Assembly (NCBI GenBank): GCA_934371915.1
Contig: CAKROE010000057.1
Location: forward strand, 1-15,387
Source of the DNA: an uncultured Blautia sp.
GTDB lineage: Bacteria; Bacillota; Clostridia; Lachnospirales; Lachnospiraceae
Length of the DNA stretch: 15,387 nt
Direction of reading: 5' to 3'
Part shown: piece after piece, positions 7,462 to 15,055 of the stretch
Layout: each line of letters starts with the position of its first letter
How positions within the stretch are numbered: position 1 is the stretch's first letter
Notes under the pieces: generated by a model
Seen by the model: only the letters and a program-made list of their open reading frames with translations
Database searches by the model: none
Told to the model about the DNA's origin: nothing
Translations under genes and position numbers: made by a program

Positions 7462-8917
7462 CCAGTTCATTAATTATGATCTTTAATGCTTTGATACGTG
7501 CATACTTTTTATCTACGGACTCAAGGATATGCCATGGTGCAAATGTAGTACTTGTCTTTTTGAGCATTTCATTAACAGCTTCTTCATACTGATCCCATTT
7601 TTCACGGTTGCGCCAGTCTTCATCTGTGATCTTCCACTGTTTTTCCGGATTATTCTGACGCTCGGTAAAACGTTCAAGCTGTGTATCCTTATCGATCTGT
7701 ACCCAGAATTTGATGATCACAGCCCCCCAGTCGTGCAGTTCTTTTTCGAATTCATTCATCTCATTATAGGCACGCTTCCAGTCATTTTCACTGCAAAATC
7801 CCTCGAGACGTTCTACCATGACACGTCCATACCATGTGCGGTCAAAAATCGCGATATGTCCGTCCTTCGGAAGCCTTGTCCAGAATCTCCAGAGATAATG
7901 CCGTGCTTTTTCATGCGGCTCCGGACTTGCGATCGGCTGCACCTCATATCCGCGCGGATCCAGCGCACCGGCGACTCTCTTGATGTTTCCGCCCTTTCCG
8001 GCAGCATCCCATCCTTCATAGGTAATAATTACCGGCACACGTTTGCGGTACAGACGATTATGCAGTTCTCCAAGTCTGCTCTGTAATTTTTTTAATTCTT
8101 TCTGATATTCTTCTTCGTCTATTGTCTTGCCTTTCAGCTCAACATCTTTCAGTTTTGGCATTTCCACAAGCGGAAATACATTCTGAAGGATCGGCACGGA
8201 ATGACTCTGATTCTGCAATGCAACCTCAATACTGCTCACAAGTGTATCCATAACCTGCAGTTCTGCCCACTTTTTATCTTTCGCATCTATGATATACCAC
8301 GGAGAAGTCGACATATTGGTATCTTTCATATAACGGTCGATCACATTTTCACATTTTTTGTAATGCTTGTGCTGCCATTTATCAGCTCCGGTCACACGCC
8401 ATTTTGTATCTTCTTTATCCAGAAGTTTTTTCATGCGTTTTTCCTGTTCGCCCTTATCGATCTGCATAAAGAATTTCAGCACAAGATAGCCGTTGTCTGT
8501 CAACTGGCGCTCAAATCGACGGATACTTTCAATTCTTTTTTCATACAGATCCCCCTCCAGGTCACCTGTAAGAACATCCATGACCGTCTGCTCCATCCAG
8601 CCCGAATCAAGAAATGTAAATTTACCTTCTTCCGGGATCTGTTTCATATAACGATACAAAAACGGTCGGCGCAGTTCTTCCTCTGTCGGCGATGACATCG
8701 TTGCAACTTTGAAAAAACGAGGATCAATGTTTTTGATCACTTTGCCGATCATACTGCCCTTACCTGCCGCGCTCCAGCCTTCAAAAAGAACCAGCACCGG
8801 CAGCTTATGTTCTTTGATCTTCATCTGGAGATCATACAGTCTGCTTTTCGTTTTTTCAAGCTGCATCTTCATTTCTTCTTTGTCAGGCATCTCGCCCGGC
8901 ATCCATGATTTCAGCAT
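7445..8917 (-). CDS. pap: Polyphosphate:AMP phosphotransferase (two-domain PPK2)
   Basis: Transfers phosphate from polyphosphate to AMP giving ADP. It has 490 residues with two tandem PPK2 domains, the layout of class II PPK2 (about 500 residues). The N-half (about 15-235) has Walker A EGWSAAGKG (46-54) and a degenerate Walker B region FLDSGWMEQ. The C-half (about 270-490) has the full EGWDAAGKGG (301-310) with Asp304 and Lys308, FDRTWYGRV (358-366) with Asp359 and Arg360, and a PWHIL block. The C-half therefore looks catalytic and the N-half degenerate. I start at 8917 (MLKSWMPGEMPDKEEM) after GGGGAA; upstream in-frame ATGs at 8962 and 8989 add a non-conserved hydrophobic stretch that would lie over the promoter. 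It is monocistronic, with its own promoter and the terminator shared with sigG. Confidence 0.93.
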   Translation of the reverse strand: MLKSWMPGEMPDKEEMKMQLEKTKSRLYDLQMKIKEHKLPVLVLFEGWSAAGKGSMIGKVIKNIDPRFFKVATMSSPTEEELRRPFLYRYMKQIPEEGKFTFLDSGWMEQTVMDVLTGDLEGDLYEKRIESIRRFERQLTDNGYLVLKFFMQIDKGEQEKRMKKLLDKEDTKWRVTGADKWQHKHYKKCENVIDRYMKDTNMSTSPWYIIDAKDKKWAELQVMDTLVSSIEVALQNQSHSVPILQNVFPLVEMPKLKDVELKGKTIDEEEYQKELKKLQSRLGELHNRLYRKRVPVIITYEGWDAAGKGGNIKRVAGALDPRGYEVQPIASPEPHEKARHYLWRFWTRLPKDGHIAIFDRTWYGRVMVERLEGFCSENDWKRAYNEMNEFEKELHDWGAVIIKFWVQIDKDTQLERFTERQNNPEKQWKITDEDWRNREKWDQYEEAVNEMLKKTSTTFAPWHILESVDKKYARIKALKIIINELEKALK

Positions 8918-8945
8918 ATAGATTCCCCATTTCTTTTTTGTAAAT

Positions 8946-8954
8946 AGTATACCA
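8946..8954 (-). promoter_or_regulatory. Extended -10 promoter for pap
   Basis: On the minus strand TGG-TATACT (8946-8954) is an extended -10 with one mismatch in the hexamer. No good -35 is found 17 bases upstream, which extended -10 promoters can tolerate. The start near 8939 gives a leader of about 22 bases and excludes the longer pap start codons. Confidence 0.5.
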
Positions 8955-8998
8955 TACTTAATCATAAAACATAAATTATTTTTGTACATTTTTTACCA

Positions 8999-9020
8999 TT
9001 TATGTGAAAAAGCACATAAA
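8999..9020. repeat. Inverted repeat upstream of pap
   Basis: Perfect 8-base arms TTTATGTG (8999-9006) and CACATAAA (9013-9020) around a six-base spacer. It lies immediately downstream of the ABC exporter terminator and about 60-80 bases upstream of the pap transcription start. It could be a second hairpin behind the terminator or an operator for pap. The TGTG-N6-CACA spacing differs from a CRP box (N8). Confidence 0.45.
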
Positions 9021-9054
9021 AAAAACAGAACCATCTGTTTTCGGATGATTCTGT
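9018..9054 (-). terminator. Intrinsic terminator of the ABC exporter operon
   Basis: On the minus strand an 11-bp stem (9044-9054 with 9025-9035, one G-U pair) with an eight-base loop is followed by eight T residues (9018-9025 as A on the plus strand). It begins about 20 bases after the stop of the second exporter gene. Confidence 0.9.
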
Positions 9055-9074
9055 CTTTTATCTTATGGTCAAGA

Positions 9075-10964
9075 TCAGGAAAGTTCCAGTTTACCGGTAT
9101 ATAACTGGTAATAGGTGCCTTTCTGTCTGATCAGGTCTTTATGGTCACCTCTCTCGATGATTTTTCCATGCTCAAGTACAATGATCGCATCACTGTTTCG
9201 GATTGTGGAAAGGCGATGAGCAATCACAAATACGGTACGTCCCTTCATCAGGTTATCCATACCTTTTTGTACAATGCTTTCTGTACGGGTATCGATACTG
9301 GAAGTTGCCTCATCCAGGATCAGTACCGGCGGGTCGGCAACTGCTGCACGTGCGATAGAAAGAAGCTGTCTCTGTCCCTGTGACAGTTCCTCACCATCTC
9401 CGCTTAACATAGTATCATATCCCTTCGGGAGCATCTGAATAAACTGATCCGCATGTGCAAGTTTTGCAGCTGCGTAGATTTCTTCATCTGTTGCATCCAG
9501 TTTACCATATCGGATATTGTCACGGATCGTTCCGGTAAAAAGATGTGTATCCTGCAGAACGATTCCCAGGGAATGGCGCAGATCATCTTTTTTGATCTTT
9601 GTAATGTTGATTCCATCGTAACGAATCTTACCTTCCTGAATATCGTAGAAACGATTGATCAGGTTGGTGATCGTTGTCTTTCCTGCACCGGTAGAACCTA
9701 CAAATGCAAGTTTCTGACCCGGTTTTGCATACAGGCTGATGTCATGAAGGATGGTCTTATCCTCATTATATCCAAAGGTCACGTCTTCAAAACGTACATC
9801 CCCTTTCAATTCTGTATAGGATACGGAACCATCTGCGGAATGTGGATGTTTCCATGCCCACATGCCGGTTCTTTCTTTGCATTCTGTAATGTTGCCGTTC
9901 TCATCTTTTCTTGCATTGACAAGCGTCACATATCCTTCATCCTCTTCTGGTTTTTCATCAATCAGATTAAAGATACGTTCTGCTCCGGCAAGTGCCATAA
10001 CGATTGAGTTAAATTGCTGCGCCACCTGCATAAACGGCTGTGTAAAGCTCTTGGTAAACTGCAGGTAGGAAGCCATGACACCAAGAGTGATTCCGCCGAT
10101 TCCCGCAACAGAAAGTATGCCGCCGAGAACTGCCGTCAGTACAAACTGCAGGTTTCCGATATTCCCGATCACCGGTCCCATCATATTGCCGTATTTATTT
10201 GCCTGAGAAGCACTTTCAAAAAGAGCTTCATTCAGTTTGTCAAACTCTTCTTCAGATTTTCGCTCGTGATTAAATACCTTTACAACACGCTGACCGTTCA
10301 TCCGCTCTTCGACAAATCCTGTCACATCTGCCAGCGCCACCTGCTGACGTACAAAATATTTACCACTCTTGCTGCCGATCTTATTTGTCACAAAAAGCAT
10401 CACAAAAATGATCAGCACTGCAAGAATTGTCAGAAGCGGACTTAAAACCAGCATGGAAATAAATGTAACAACAATCGTAAATAATGCCATCAGTGCCTGT
10501 GGAATTGCCTGGCTGATCATCTGTCTTAAGGTATCTGTATCATTCGTATACAGACTCATGATCGATCCGTTTGTGTTCTGATCAAAATAACGGATCGGAA
10601 GTGTCTGCATATGTTCAAACATATCATCACGTACTCTTTTGAGCACACCCTGTCCGATATAAACCATCATTCTTGTATAAATAAACGTTGCAGCCACACC
10701 GGCCAGGAAGATACATCCCAGAATTGCCAGTGCTTTATAAGGGCCGGCGAAATCCGGCTGTTTCTGTCCGATCAGCGGAAGGATAAAATCATCCAGCAGA
10801 TAACGAAGGGAGAGAGATACCGCGGTCGTCGCTACTGCACTGATCAGAATACAGAAGAATACCAGAATAAACTGAAGTTTATATTTTTCCGTCACATATT
10901 TCAGAAGACGTTTTGCTGTCTTTATGTCATTTTGCGTCATTCTTGTTTTCTTTTTCTTATTCAT
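9075..10964 (-). CDS. ABC exporter half-transporter, subunit 2 (consensus Walker B, odd signature)
   Basis: A 629-residue membrane ABC half-transporter: six predicted membrane segments (about 30-330) then an ATPase domain (about 388-625). The NBD has Walker A GSTGAGKT (423-430), Q-loop Gln471, Walker B VLILDE with catalytic Glu552, and switch His583 (IAHRLST). Its signature is LSQGQ (527-531) rather than LSGGQ. This complements its partner, which has a good signature but a defective Walker B and switch, so the pair should form a TM287/TM288-type heterodimer with one active and one degenerate ATP site. A charged insert of about 40 residues (roughly 343-386, with TGMWAWKHPH) lies between membrane part and NBD. 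The start follows AAAGGAGG and overlaps the partner's end by eight bases. Substrate unknown; drug or lipid-like export is typical. Confidence 0.93.
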   Translation of the reverse strand: MNKKKKTRMTQNDIKTAKRLLKYVTEKYKLQFILVFFCILISAVATTAVSLSLRYLLDDFILPLIGQKQPDFAGPYKALAILGCIFLAGVAATFIYTRMMVYIGQGVLKRVRDDMFEHMQTLPIRYFDQNTNGSIMSLYTNDTDTLRQMISQAIPQALMALFTIVVTFISMLVLSPLLTILAVLIIFVMLFVTNKIGSKSGKYFVRQQVALADVTGFVEERMNGQRVVKVFNHERKSEEEFDKLNEALFESASQANKYGNMMGPVIGNIGNLQFVLTAVLGGILSVAGIGGITLGVMASYLQFTKSFTQPFMQVAQQFNSIVMALAGAERIFNLIDEKPEEDEGYVTLVNARKDENGNITECKERTGMWAWKHPHSADGSVSYTELKGDVRFEDVTFGYNEDKTILHDISLYAKPGQKLAFVGSTGAGKTTITNLINRFYDIQEGKIRYDGINITKIKKDDLRHSLGIVLQDTHLFTGTIRDNIRYGKLDATDEEIYAAAKLAHADQFIQMLPKGYDTMLSGDGEELSQGQRQLLSIARAAVADPPVLILDEATSSIDTRTESIVQKGMDNLMKGRTVFVIAHRLSTIRNSDAIIVLEHGKIIERGDHKDLIRQKGTYYQLYTGKLELS

Positions 10965-12690
10965 CCTCTTCGCCTCCTTTCACCTGTGATTCATATACTT
11001 CTCTGTAGATTTCATTTGTTTTCAAAAGTTCCTCAGAGGTTCCCACGCCGGCAATCTTACCACCGTCGAGCACAATGATCTGATCTGCATCTTCGATCGA
11101 GGAAACTCTCTGTGCGATAATGATCTTGGTCGTATCCGGAATTTCTTCACGAAATGCCTTACGGATCAGCGCATCTGTCTTTGTATCTACCGCACTGGTA
11201 GAATCATCCAGAATCAGAATTTTCGGTTTTTTAAGCAGTGCACGTGCAATGCAGAGACGCTGTTTCTGTCCACCTGAGACATTGTTTCCGCCCTGTACGA
11301 TCACAGTATTGTAACCATCCGGGAACTCACTTACAAAACCATCTGCCTGTGCAAGACGACACACTCTCTTAACTTCTTCATCACCGGCATGCTCATCACC
11401 CCAGCGAATGTTGTCATAGATTGTACCGGAAAACAGAACATTTTTCTGTAATACCATAGAAACCTGATCTCTGAGAACTTCCAGATTATAATCACGTACG
11501 TCAACTCCGGCAACTTTTACTACACCGGAAGTAACATCGTAAAGACGTGGAATCATCTGTACGAGTGTAGATTTCGCACTTCCGGTTCCGCCGATGATAC
11601 CAACAGTCTGACCGGATTTAATATGAAGACTTATATCTTTAAGAGAAAGATTTCCGCCCTCGCCTGCATAACTGAAATCTACATGGTCAAAAGTAATCTC
11701 ACCATTTCTGACTTCTTTTACTGCGTCTGCTTTGTCCTGCATTTCCGGAACTTCGTTCAGTACTTCAGTGATACGATCCGTAGATGCCTCCGCGATCATG
11801 ATCATGACAAATACAAATGTTACCATATTCAGGGACATCAGAATCTGCAGTGCATAAACGATCACACTGGTCAGCTCACCGGTCTCCATTGTTCCAAAGA
11901 CGATGCTGCGTCCACCGATCACCGCAATCATGATCACAACCACATACATCATAAACTGCATGACCGGTGCATTCCATGCAACGATTTTTTCCGCTTTTGT
12001 AAACAACGTATATACATAATTGGAAACTCCATGGAATTTGCTGATTTCATGGTCTTCCCTTACAAATGCTTTTACTACACGGGATGCATTGACGTTCTCC
12101 TGTACAGAATTGTTCAGCTCATCATACTCATCAAATACTTTGATAAAATTCGGATGTGCCTTCTTTGCAATAAAAATCAATGTTCCACCGAGAAGCGGAA
12201 TTACGATCAGGAAAAGAAGTGCAATCTTTACATTGATCAGCAGTGTCATGATCCAGGAAAGTGCGATCATGATCGGTGCTCTTGCAAGAAGACGGATACT
12301 CATCATATAAGCCATCTGCACATTCGTAATATCCGTTGTCATTCGTGTGACCAGTCCTGATGTAGAAAAATGATCAATGTTTTTGAATGAAAAATCCTGC
12401 ACCTTATAAAAGATATCATGACGGAGATTCTTCGCATAACCGGCTGCTGCCACCGCTGCCATATTTCCTGCCTGTACACCAAAATAAAGTGCAAGCATTG
12501 CCATAATTACAAGAATCATTCCCCGCTGCACGATATAGCCCAGATCACCGTTTGCGATTCCCACGTCAATGATCTTTGCCATTTCCAGCGGAATGAGTAC
12601 TTCCATCAATACCTCAAGAATTACAAGAACCGGTGTCAGTATCGACTGTTTCTTGTATTCCCGGATGGATTTAAAAAGTGTCTTATTCAT
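10957..12690 (-). CDS. ABC exporter half-transporter, subunit 1 (degenerate ATPase site)
   Basis: A 577-residue half-transporter, first gene of the pair: six predicted membrane segments (about 15-300) and an NBD from about 330. Walker A reads GGTGSAKST (367-375) with Ala in place of the last glycine, Q-loop Gln415, signature VSGGQ (471-475) intact, Walker B ILILDD with Asp496 where catalytic Glu is expected, and Gln527 in IIAQRVSS where the switch His should be. This is the degenerate-site subunit of a heterodimeric exporter. The start is fixed: an in-frame TAG directly precedes the ATG at 12690 and the next Met is residue 29. The AGGAGG (12703-12708) stands 12 bases away, rather far, with a second ATG in another frame in between (12700). 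Promoter and possible operator lie upstream; no regulator gene is adjacent. Confidence 0.93.
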   Translation of the reverse strand: MNKTLFKSIREYKKQSILTPVLVILEVLMEVLIPLEMAKIIDVGIANGDLGYIVQRGMILVIMAMLALYFGVQAGNMAAVAAAGYAKNLRHDIFYKVQDFSFKNIDHFSTSGLVTRMTTDITNVQMAYMMSIRLLARAPIMIALSWIMTLLINVKIALLFLIVIPLLGGTLIFIAKKAHPNFIKVFDEYDELNNSVQENVNASRVVKAFVREDHEISKFHGVSNYVYTLFTKAEKIVAWNAPVMQFMMYVVVIMIAVIGGRSIVFGTMETGELTSVIVYALQILMSLNMVTFVFVMIMIAEASTDRITEVLNEVPEMQDKADAVKEVRNGEITFDHVDFSYAGEGGNLSLKDISLHIKSGQTVGIIGGTGSAKSTLVQMIPRLYDVTSGVVKVAGVDVRDYNLEVLRDQVSMVLQKNVLFSGTIYDNIRWGDEHAGDEEVKRVCRLAQADGFVSEFPDGYNTVIVQGGNNVSGGQKQRLCIARALLKKPKILILDDSTSAVDTKTDALIRKAFREEIPDTTKIIIAQRVSSIEDADQIIVLDGGKIAGVGTSEELLKTNEIYREVYESQVKGGEEDE

Positions 12691-12716
12691 CTACAATCAT
12701 GTCCTCCTCTTTTATT

Positions 12717-12738
12717 TTCAAATTAGTTTGAATCCTAA
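12717..12738. promoter_or_regulatory. Overlapping inverted repeats in the ABC exporter leader
   Basis: Two interleaved palindromes: TTCAAA-TTAG-TTTGAA (12717-12732), and TTAG (12723-12726) with CTAA (12735-12738) around eight bases. They lie between the predicted transcription start (about 12740) and the Shine-Dalgarno site (12703-12708), a roadblock position for a repressor. The look is like MarR-family operators, which commonly control such exporters, but no regulator gene is in the window. Confidence 0.45.
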
Positions 12739-12746
12739 CTTTCCAT

Positions 12747-12776
12747 ATTATACAAAATCTCCCCTGCTAAAATCAA
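12747..12776 (-). promoter_or_regulatory. Sigma-A promoter for the ABC exporter operon
   Basis: On the minus strand TTGATT (12771-12776), an 18-base spacer and a perfect TATAAT (12747-12752). Predicted start near 12740, about 50 bases before the first exporter start codon. Confidence 0.7.
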
Positions 12777-12833
12777 CTACTTTTTTGTGACCTTTTGAAC
12801 ACATTTTCGAAGCGGCTGCAATTCTTTTGCCGT

Positions 12834-12864
12834 AAAAAAAATGCCCTGTTATAAGGACATTTTT
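12834..12864 (-). terminator. Intrinsic terminator of the pab operon
   Basis: On the minus strand ATGTCC (12855-12860) pairs with GGGCAT (12841-12846) with one U-G pair, extended by flanking A/T pairs, and is followed by a run of T (12834-12840). The pabC stop codon (12849-12851) sits in the loop, so the left arm consists of the last pabC codons. The wobble forms only in the minus-strand RNA, so it acts in that direction. Confidence 0.8.
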
Positions 12865-13595
12865 TCGCTTTCGTATATTTTTCTGACTTCCTCCGCTCTG
12901 GTGCGATGCGGAAAGCAGATATTTCCAAGCTGTCTTACCGGCATGACTCCCATCAGAGAATTCGTGACAAAGCATTCTTCATAATACATCAGTTCATCCG
13001 GATAAATAATTGTCTCTACCACGCTGAATTTTGACATTACGTATTCTCGCAGAATTCCCGGCAATAATCCACAGGACAGTTGCGGTGTATAGATCATATT
13101 TTTGCGCACAAAGAAAATATTGCTGACTGTTCCCTCGCTGATCTGGCCCTTTGTATTGACAAAGACCTTCTCGTTGATACCGGCTGCCGTTGCAGCTCTT
13201 TTTTCAAGGATACAGTCACCATAATTCAAAGTCTTATGATAGACCAGCGGAGACGTCTCATTTCTACGCACTTTACTGATATCCGCCACAAATCCCCTTG
13301 CATAATCTTCTTCAGAATATATATTCTTTCGCATCTGGAAAAACATATTTTGGGCTGAACAGACAATTTTCACTACACCATGGTCTGTCATTTCCGGCTC
13401 CTGCTCAGCAAGGTAGGATATTACTTTTTCTTTTGAAAGTCCACGTGCAATGCAAGAACCCAGCTGCAAAAAATCAGCTGCTTTTTCCAGTCTTTCTATA
13501 TGTTTTTCAAATAATATCGGTTTTCCCTTTTCGACAGCAATTGTTTCAAATGCTCCCAATCCGAATAAAAATCCCTCATCCAGCCTGATATCCAT
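12849..13595 (-). CDS. pabC: Aminodeoxychorismate lyase (class IV aminotransferase fold)
   Basis: Splits 4-amino-4-deoxychorismate to 4-aminobenzoate and pyruvate, for folate. A 248-residue PLP class IV protein: DEGFLFGLGAFETIAV near the start, Lys121 in YHKTLNYGD as the Schiff-base lysine, Glu154 in ISEGTVSNIFF, and CGLLPGILRE (175-184). D-amino-acid and branched-chain aminotransferases share this fold, so the call rests largely on its position 18 bases after pabB in a pabA-pabB-pabC run. The ATG follows GGAGAG. The N-terminus begins close to the GFLFG motif with little leader, shorter than some homologues, but the Shine-Dalgarno site and tight spacing support it. The operon terminator overlaps its last codons. 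Confidence 0.88.
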   Translation of the reverse strand: MDIRLDEGFLFGLGAFETIAVEKGKPILFEKHIERLEKAADFLQLGSCIARGLSKEKVISYLAEQEPEMTDHGVVKIVCSAQNMFFQMRKNIYSEEDYARGFVADISKVRRNETSPLVYHKTLNYGDCILEKRAATAAGINEKVFVNTKGQISEGTVSNIFFVRKNMIYTPQLSCGLLPGILREYVMSKFSVVETIIYPDELMYYEECFVTNSLMGVMPVRQLGNICFPHRTRAEEVRKIYESEKMSL

Positions 13596-13613
13596 ATTTT
13601 TCTCTCCATCAAA

Positions 13614-14978
13614 TCATTTCATAGCCTGAAGAACCGCCTTCGCTTTCTGAAGTGTTTCCTCATATTCAAATTCCAGGTCAGACTCCGCGGTAATACCGCC
13701 ACCCACACCCAGATAATATTTTCCGTCTTTATGCAGTGCAGTCCGGATCACAATATTGAAATCGCAATCACCATCCAGAGTCAGATAGCCCATCGACCCT
13801 GTATAAAGATTCCGCTTATTATTCTCCAGTTCATCTATGATCTCCATCGCACGATACTTCGGAGCTCCGGTGATCGAACCTCCCGGAAAGGCTGCCTCAA
13901 GAAGATCCATGACATTTTTACCATTCTCGAGATCACCTTCAATATCAGAAACCAGATGAAATACCGTCGCATATTCTTCCACCGTAAAAAGCTCAGTCAC
14001 CTTGACACTTCCCGGACGACACACCCTGTTCAGATCATTTCGCTCAAGATCCACGATCATCAAAAGTTCACTTTTATCCTTCTCAGAATTTTCAAGTTCT
14101 GTCCGCATAAGCATATCTTCTTCCGGTGTCTCTCCACGCTTACGCGTGCCCTTGATCGGTCGTGTATCCACATGACCTTTCTGCATTTTAAGGAGGCGTT
14201 CCGGCGATGCACATATGATTTGAAAATCTCCATAGTCAAAATAACCGCCAAAAGGAGATGGATTATTCTCCCTGAGATCATAAAATACATCCAGCGGCTT
14301 CTTGTCACTGCTTACCGTAAGCTGCTGTGTCATATTTGCAATATAGATGTCGCCTTCGATAATATAACGGATCATATGATCTACTGCCTGTTTGTATTCC
14401 TCTTTTGTAAAGTTCGGATAAACCTCTGTCGGATATACTATATCGGACTCTTTCTGTATATATACCGGCAGCCCGCCTATTCGCGCTTCCATCTCACTCA
14501 TCAGCTTTTCTGCCTTCTGTGTGATTCCATTCGCAATCAGATATGTTCTCTGCTCGTGCCGGTCCTCTATAATATAGAAGTCATAAAAAACAAGCACTGC
14601 ATCCGGAATCGAAACAAGGTCTTCATTCACAGAAGATACTTCCATGAGTTTTCTTCCATATTCATAAGAAAAATATCCGACTGCACCGGAAACCAGTGGA
14701 AGATCCGTATTATTTTTGTCTTTGTGGTCTGCCAGATACTTTTTCAGGTATTCTTCGAAAGAGCAGATTGTTTCTTTCTCTCCATTAATATAGAAGTCAT
14801 TGCCTTCTTTCACAAGTTTGAGATATGGCACTGCACCTATAACAGAATATCTTCCAAGCTTGTTTATCAGAGAAGAATCCAGAAACACACTGTCATCCGC
14901 TCCTGCAAAGTATGTATAAAGCTCTGCTGCATTTCTGGCAGGCTTCATTTCTTTTAAAATACGCTGTTTATTATACAT
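13614..14978 (-). CDS. pabB: Aminodeoxychorismate synthase component I
   Basis: Uses chorismate and ammonia from PabA to make 4-amino-4-deoxychorismate. It has 454 residues (E. coli PabB 453). The chorismate-binding domain occupies roughly 190-450, with PIKGTRKRG (274-282), DLERNDLNRV (310-319), PGGSITGAPK (365-374) and YLGVGGGITAESD (422-434). Lys276 in PIKGT is the residue that marks PabB; anthranilate synthase (TrpE) has Ala there. The N-terminal domain has FLDSSLINKLGRYSVIGA, shared by TrpE and PabB. I start at 14978 (MYNKQRILKEMKPARN) after GAGGGG; in-frame ATGs at 14999, 15011 and 15035 lack a good ribosome site and add lysine-rich sequence. It lies 77 bases after pabA and 18 before pabC. 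Confidence 0.93.
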   Translation of the reverse strand: MYNKQRILKEMKPARNAAELYTYFAGADDSVFLDSSLINKLGRYSVIGAVPYLKLVKEGNDFYINGEKETICSFEEYLKKYLADHKDKNNTDLPLVSGAVGYFSYEYGRKLMEVSSVNEDLVSIPDAVLVFYDFYIIEDRHEQRTYLIANGITQKAEKLMSEMEARIGGLPVYIQKESDIVYPTEVYPNFTKEEYKQAVDHMIRYIIEGDIYIANMTQQLTVSSDKKPLDVFYDLRENNPSPFGGYFDYGDFQIICASPERLLKMQKGHVDTRPIKGTRKRGETPEEDMLMRTELENSEKDKSELLMIVDLERNDLNRVCRPGSVKVTELFTVEEYATVFHLVSDIEGDLENGKNVMDLLEAAFPGGSITGAPKYRAMEIIDELENNKRNLYTGSMGYLTLDGDCDFNIVIRTALHKDGKYYLGVGGGITAESDLEFEYEETLQKAKAVLQAMK

Positions 14979-14992
14979 CGTTTTTTCCCCTC

Positions 14993-15010
14993 TGTCCATT
15001 ATCGAGGACA
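14993..15010 (-). repeat. Short hairpin before the pabB ribosome site
   Basis: Arms TGTCC and GGACA (14993-14997 and 15006-15010) are perfect complements with an eight-base loop, three bases upstream of the pabB Shine-Dalgarno sequence in the pabA-pabB gap. A five-bp stem is weak; it may tune pabB translation or be chance. Confidence 0.3.
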
Positions 15011-15055
15011 TTTCTTTGCGTTTTTTTATGTACATTCTGTACTATATCGTTTTAG

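Noticed and set aside
8999..9020. CRP-type binding site upstream of pap
   Set aside because: TGTG and CACA are separated by 6 bases instead of 8, and CRP control is not expected in this group.
11623..12360. A 245-codon open frame antisense to ABC subunit 1
   Set aside because: Cys/His-rich shadow of a gene with full membrane and NBD motifs; no ribosome site or known domain. Apparent zinc-ligand richness is a reading artefact.
13731..14957. A 408-codon open frame antisense to pabB
   Set aside because: Residue composition (Ile, His, Arg, Cys rich) and lack of motifs show it is a shadow of pabB, which has complete family motifs.
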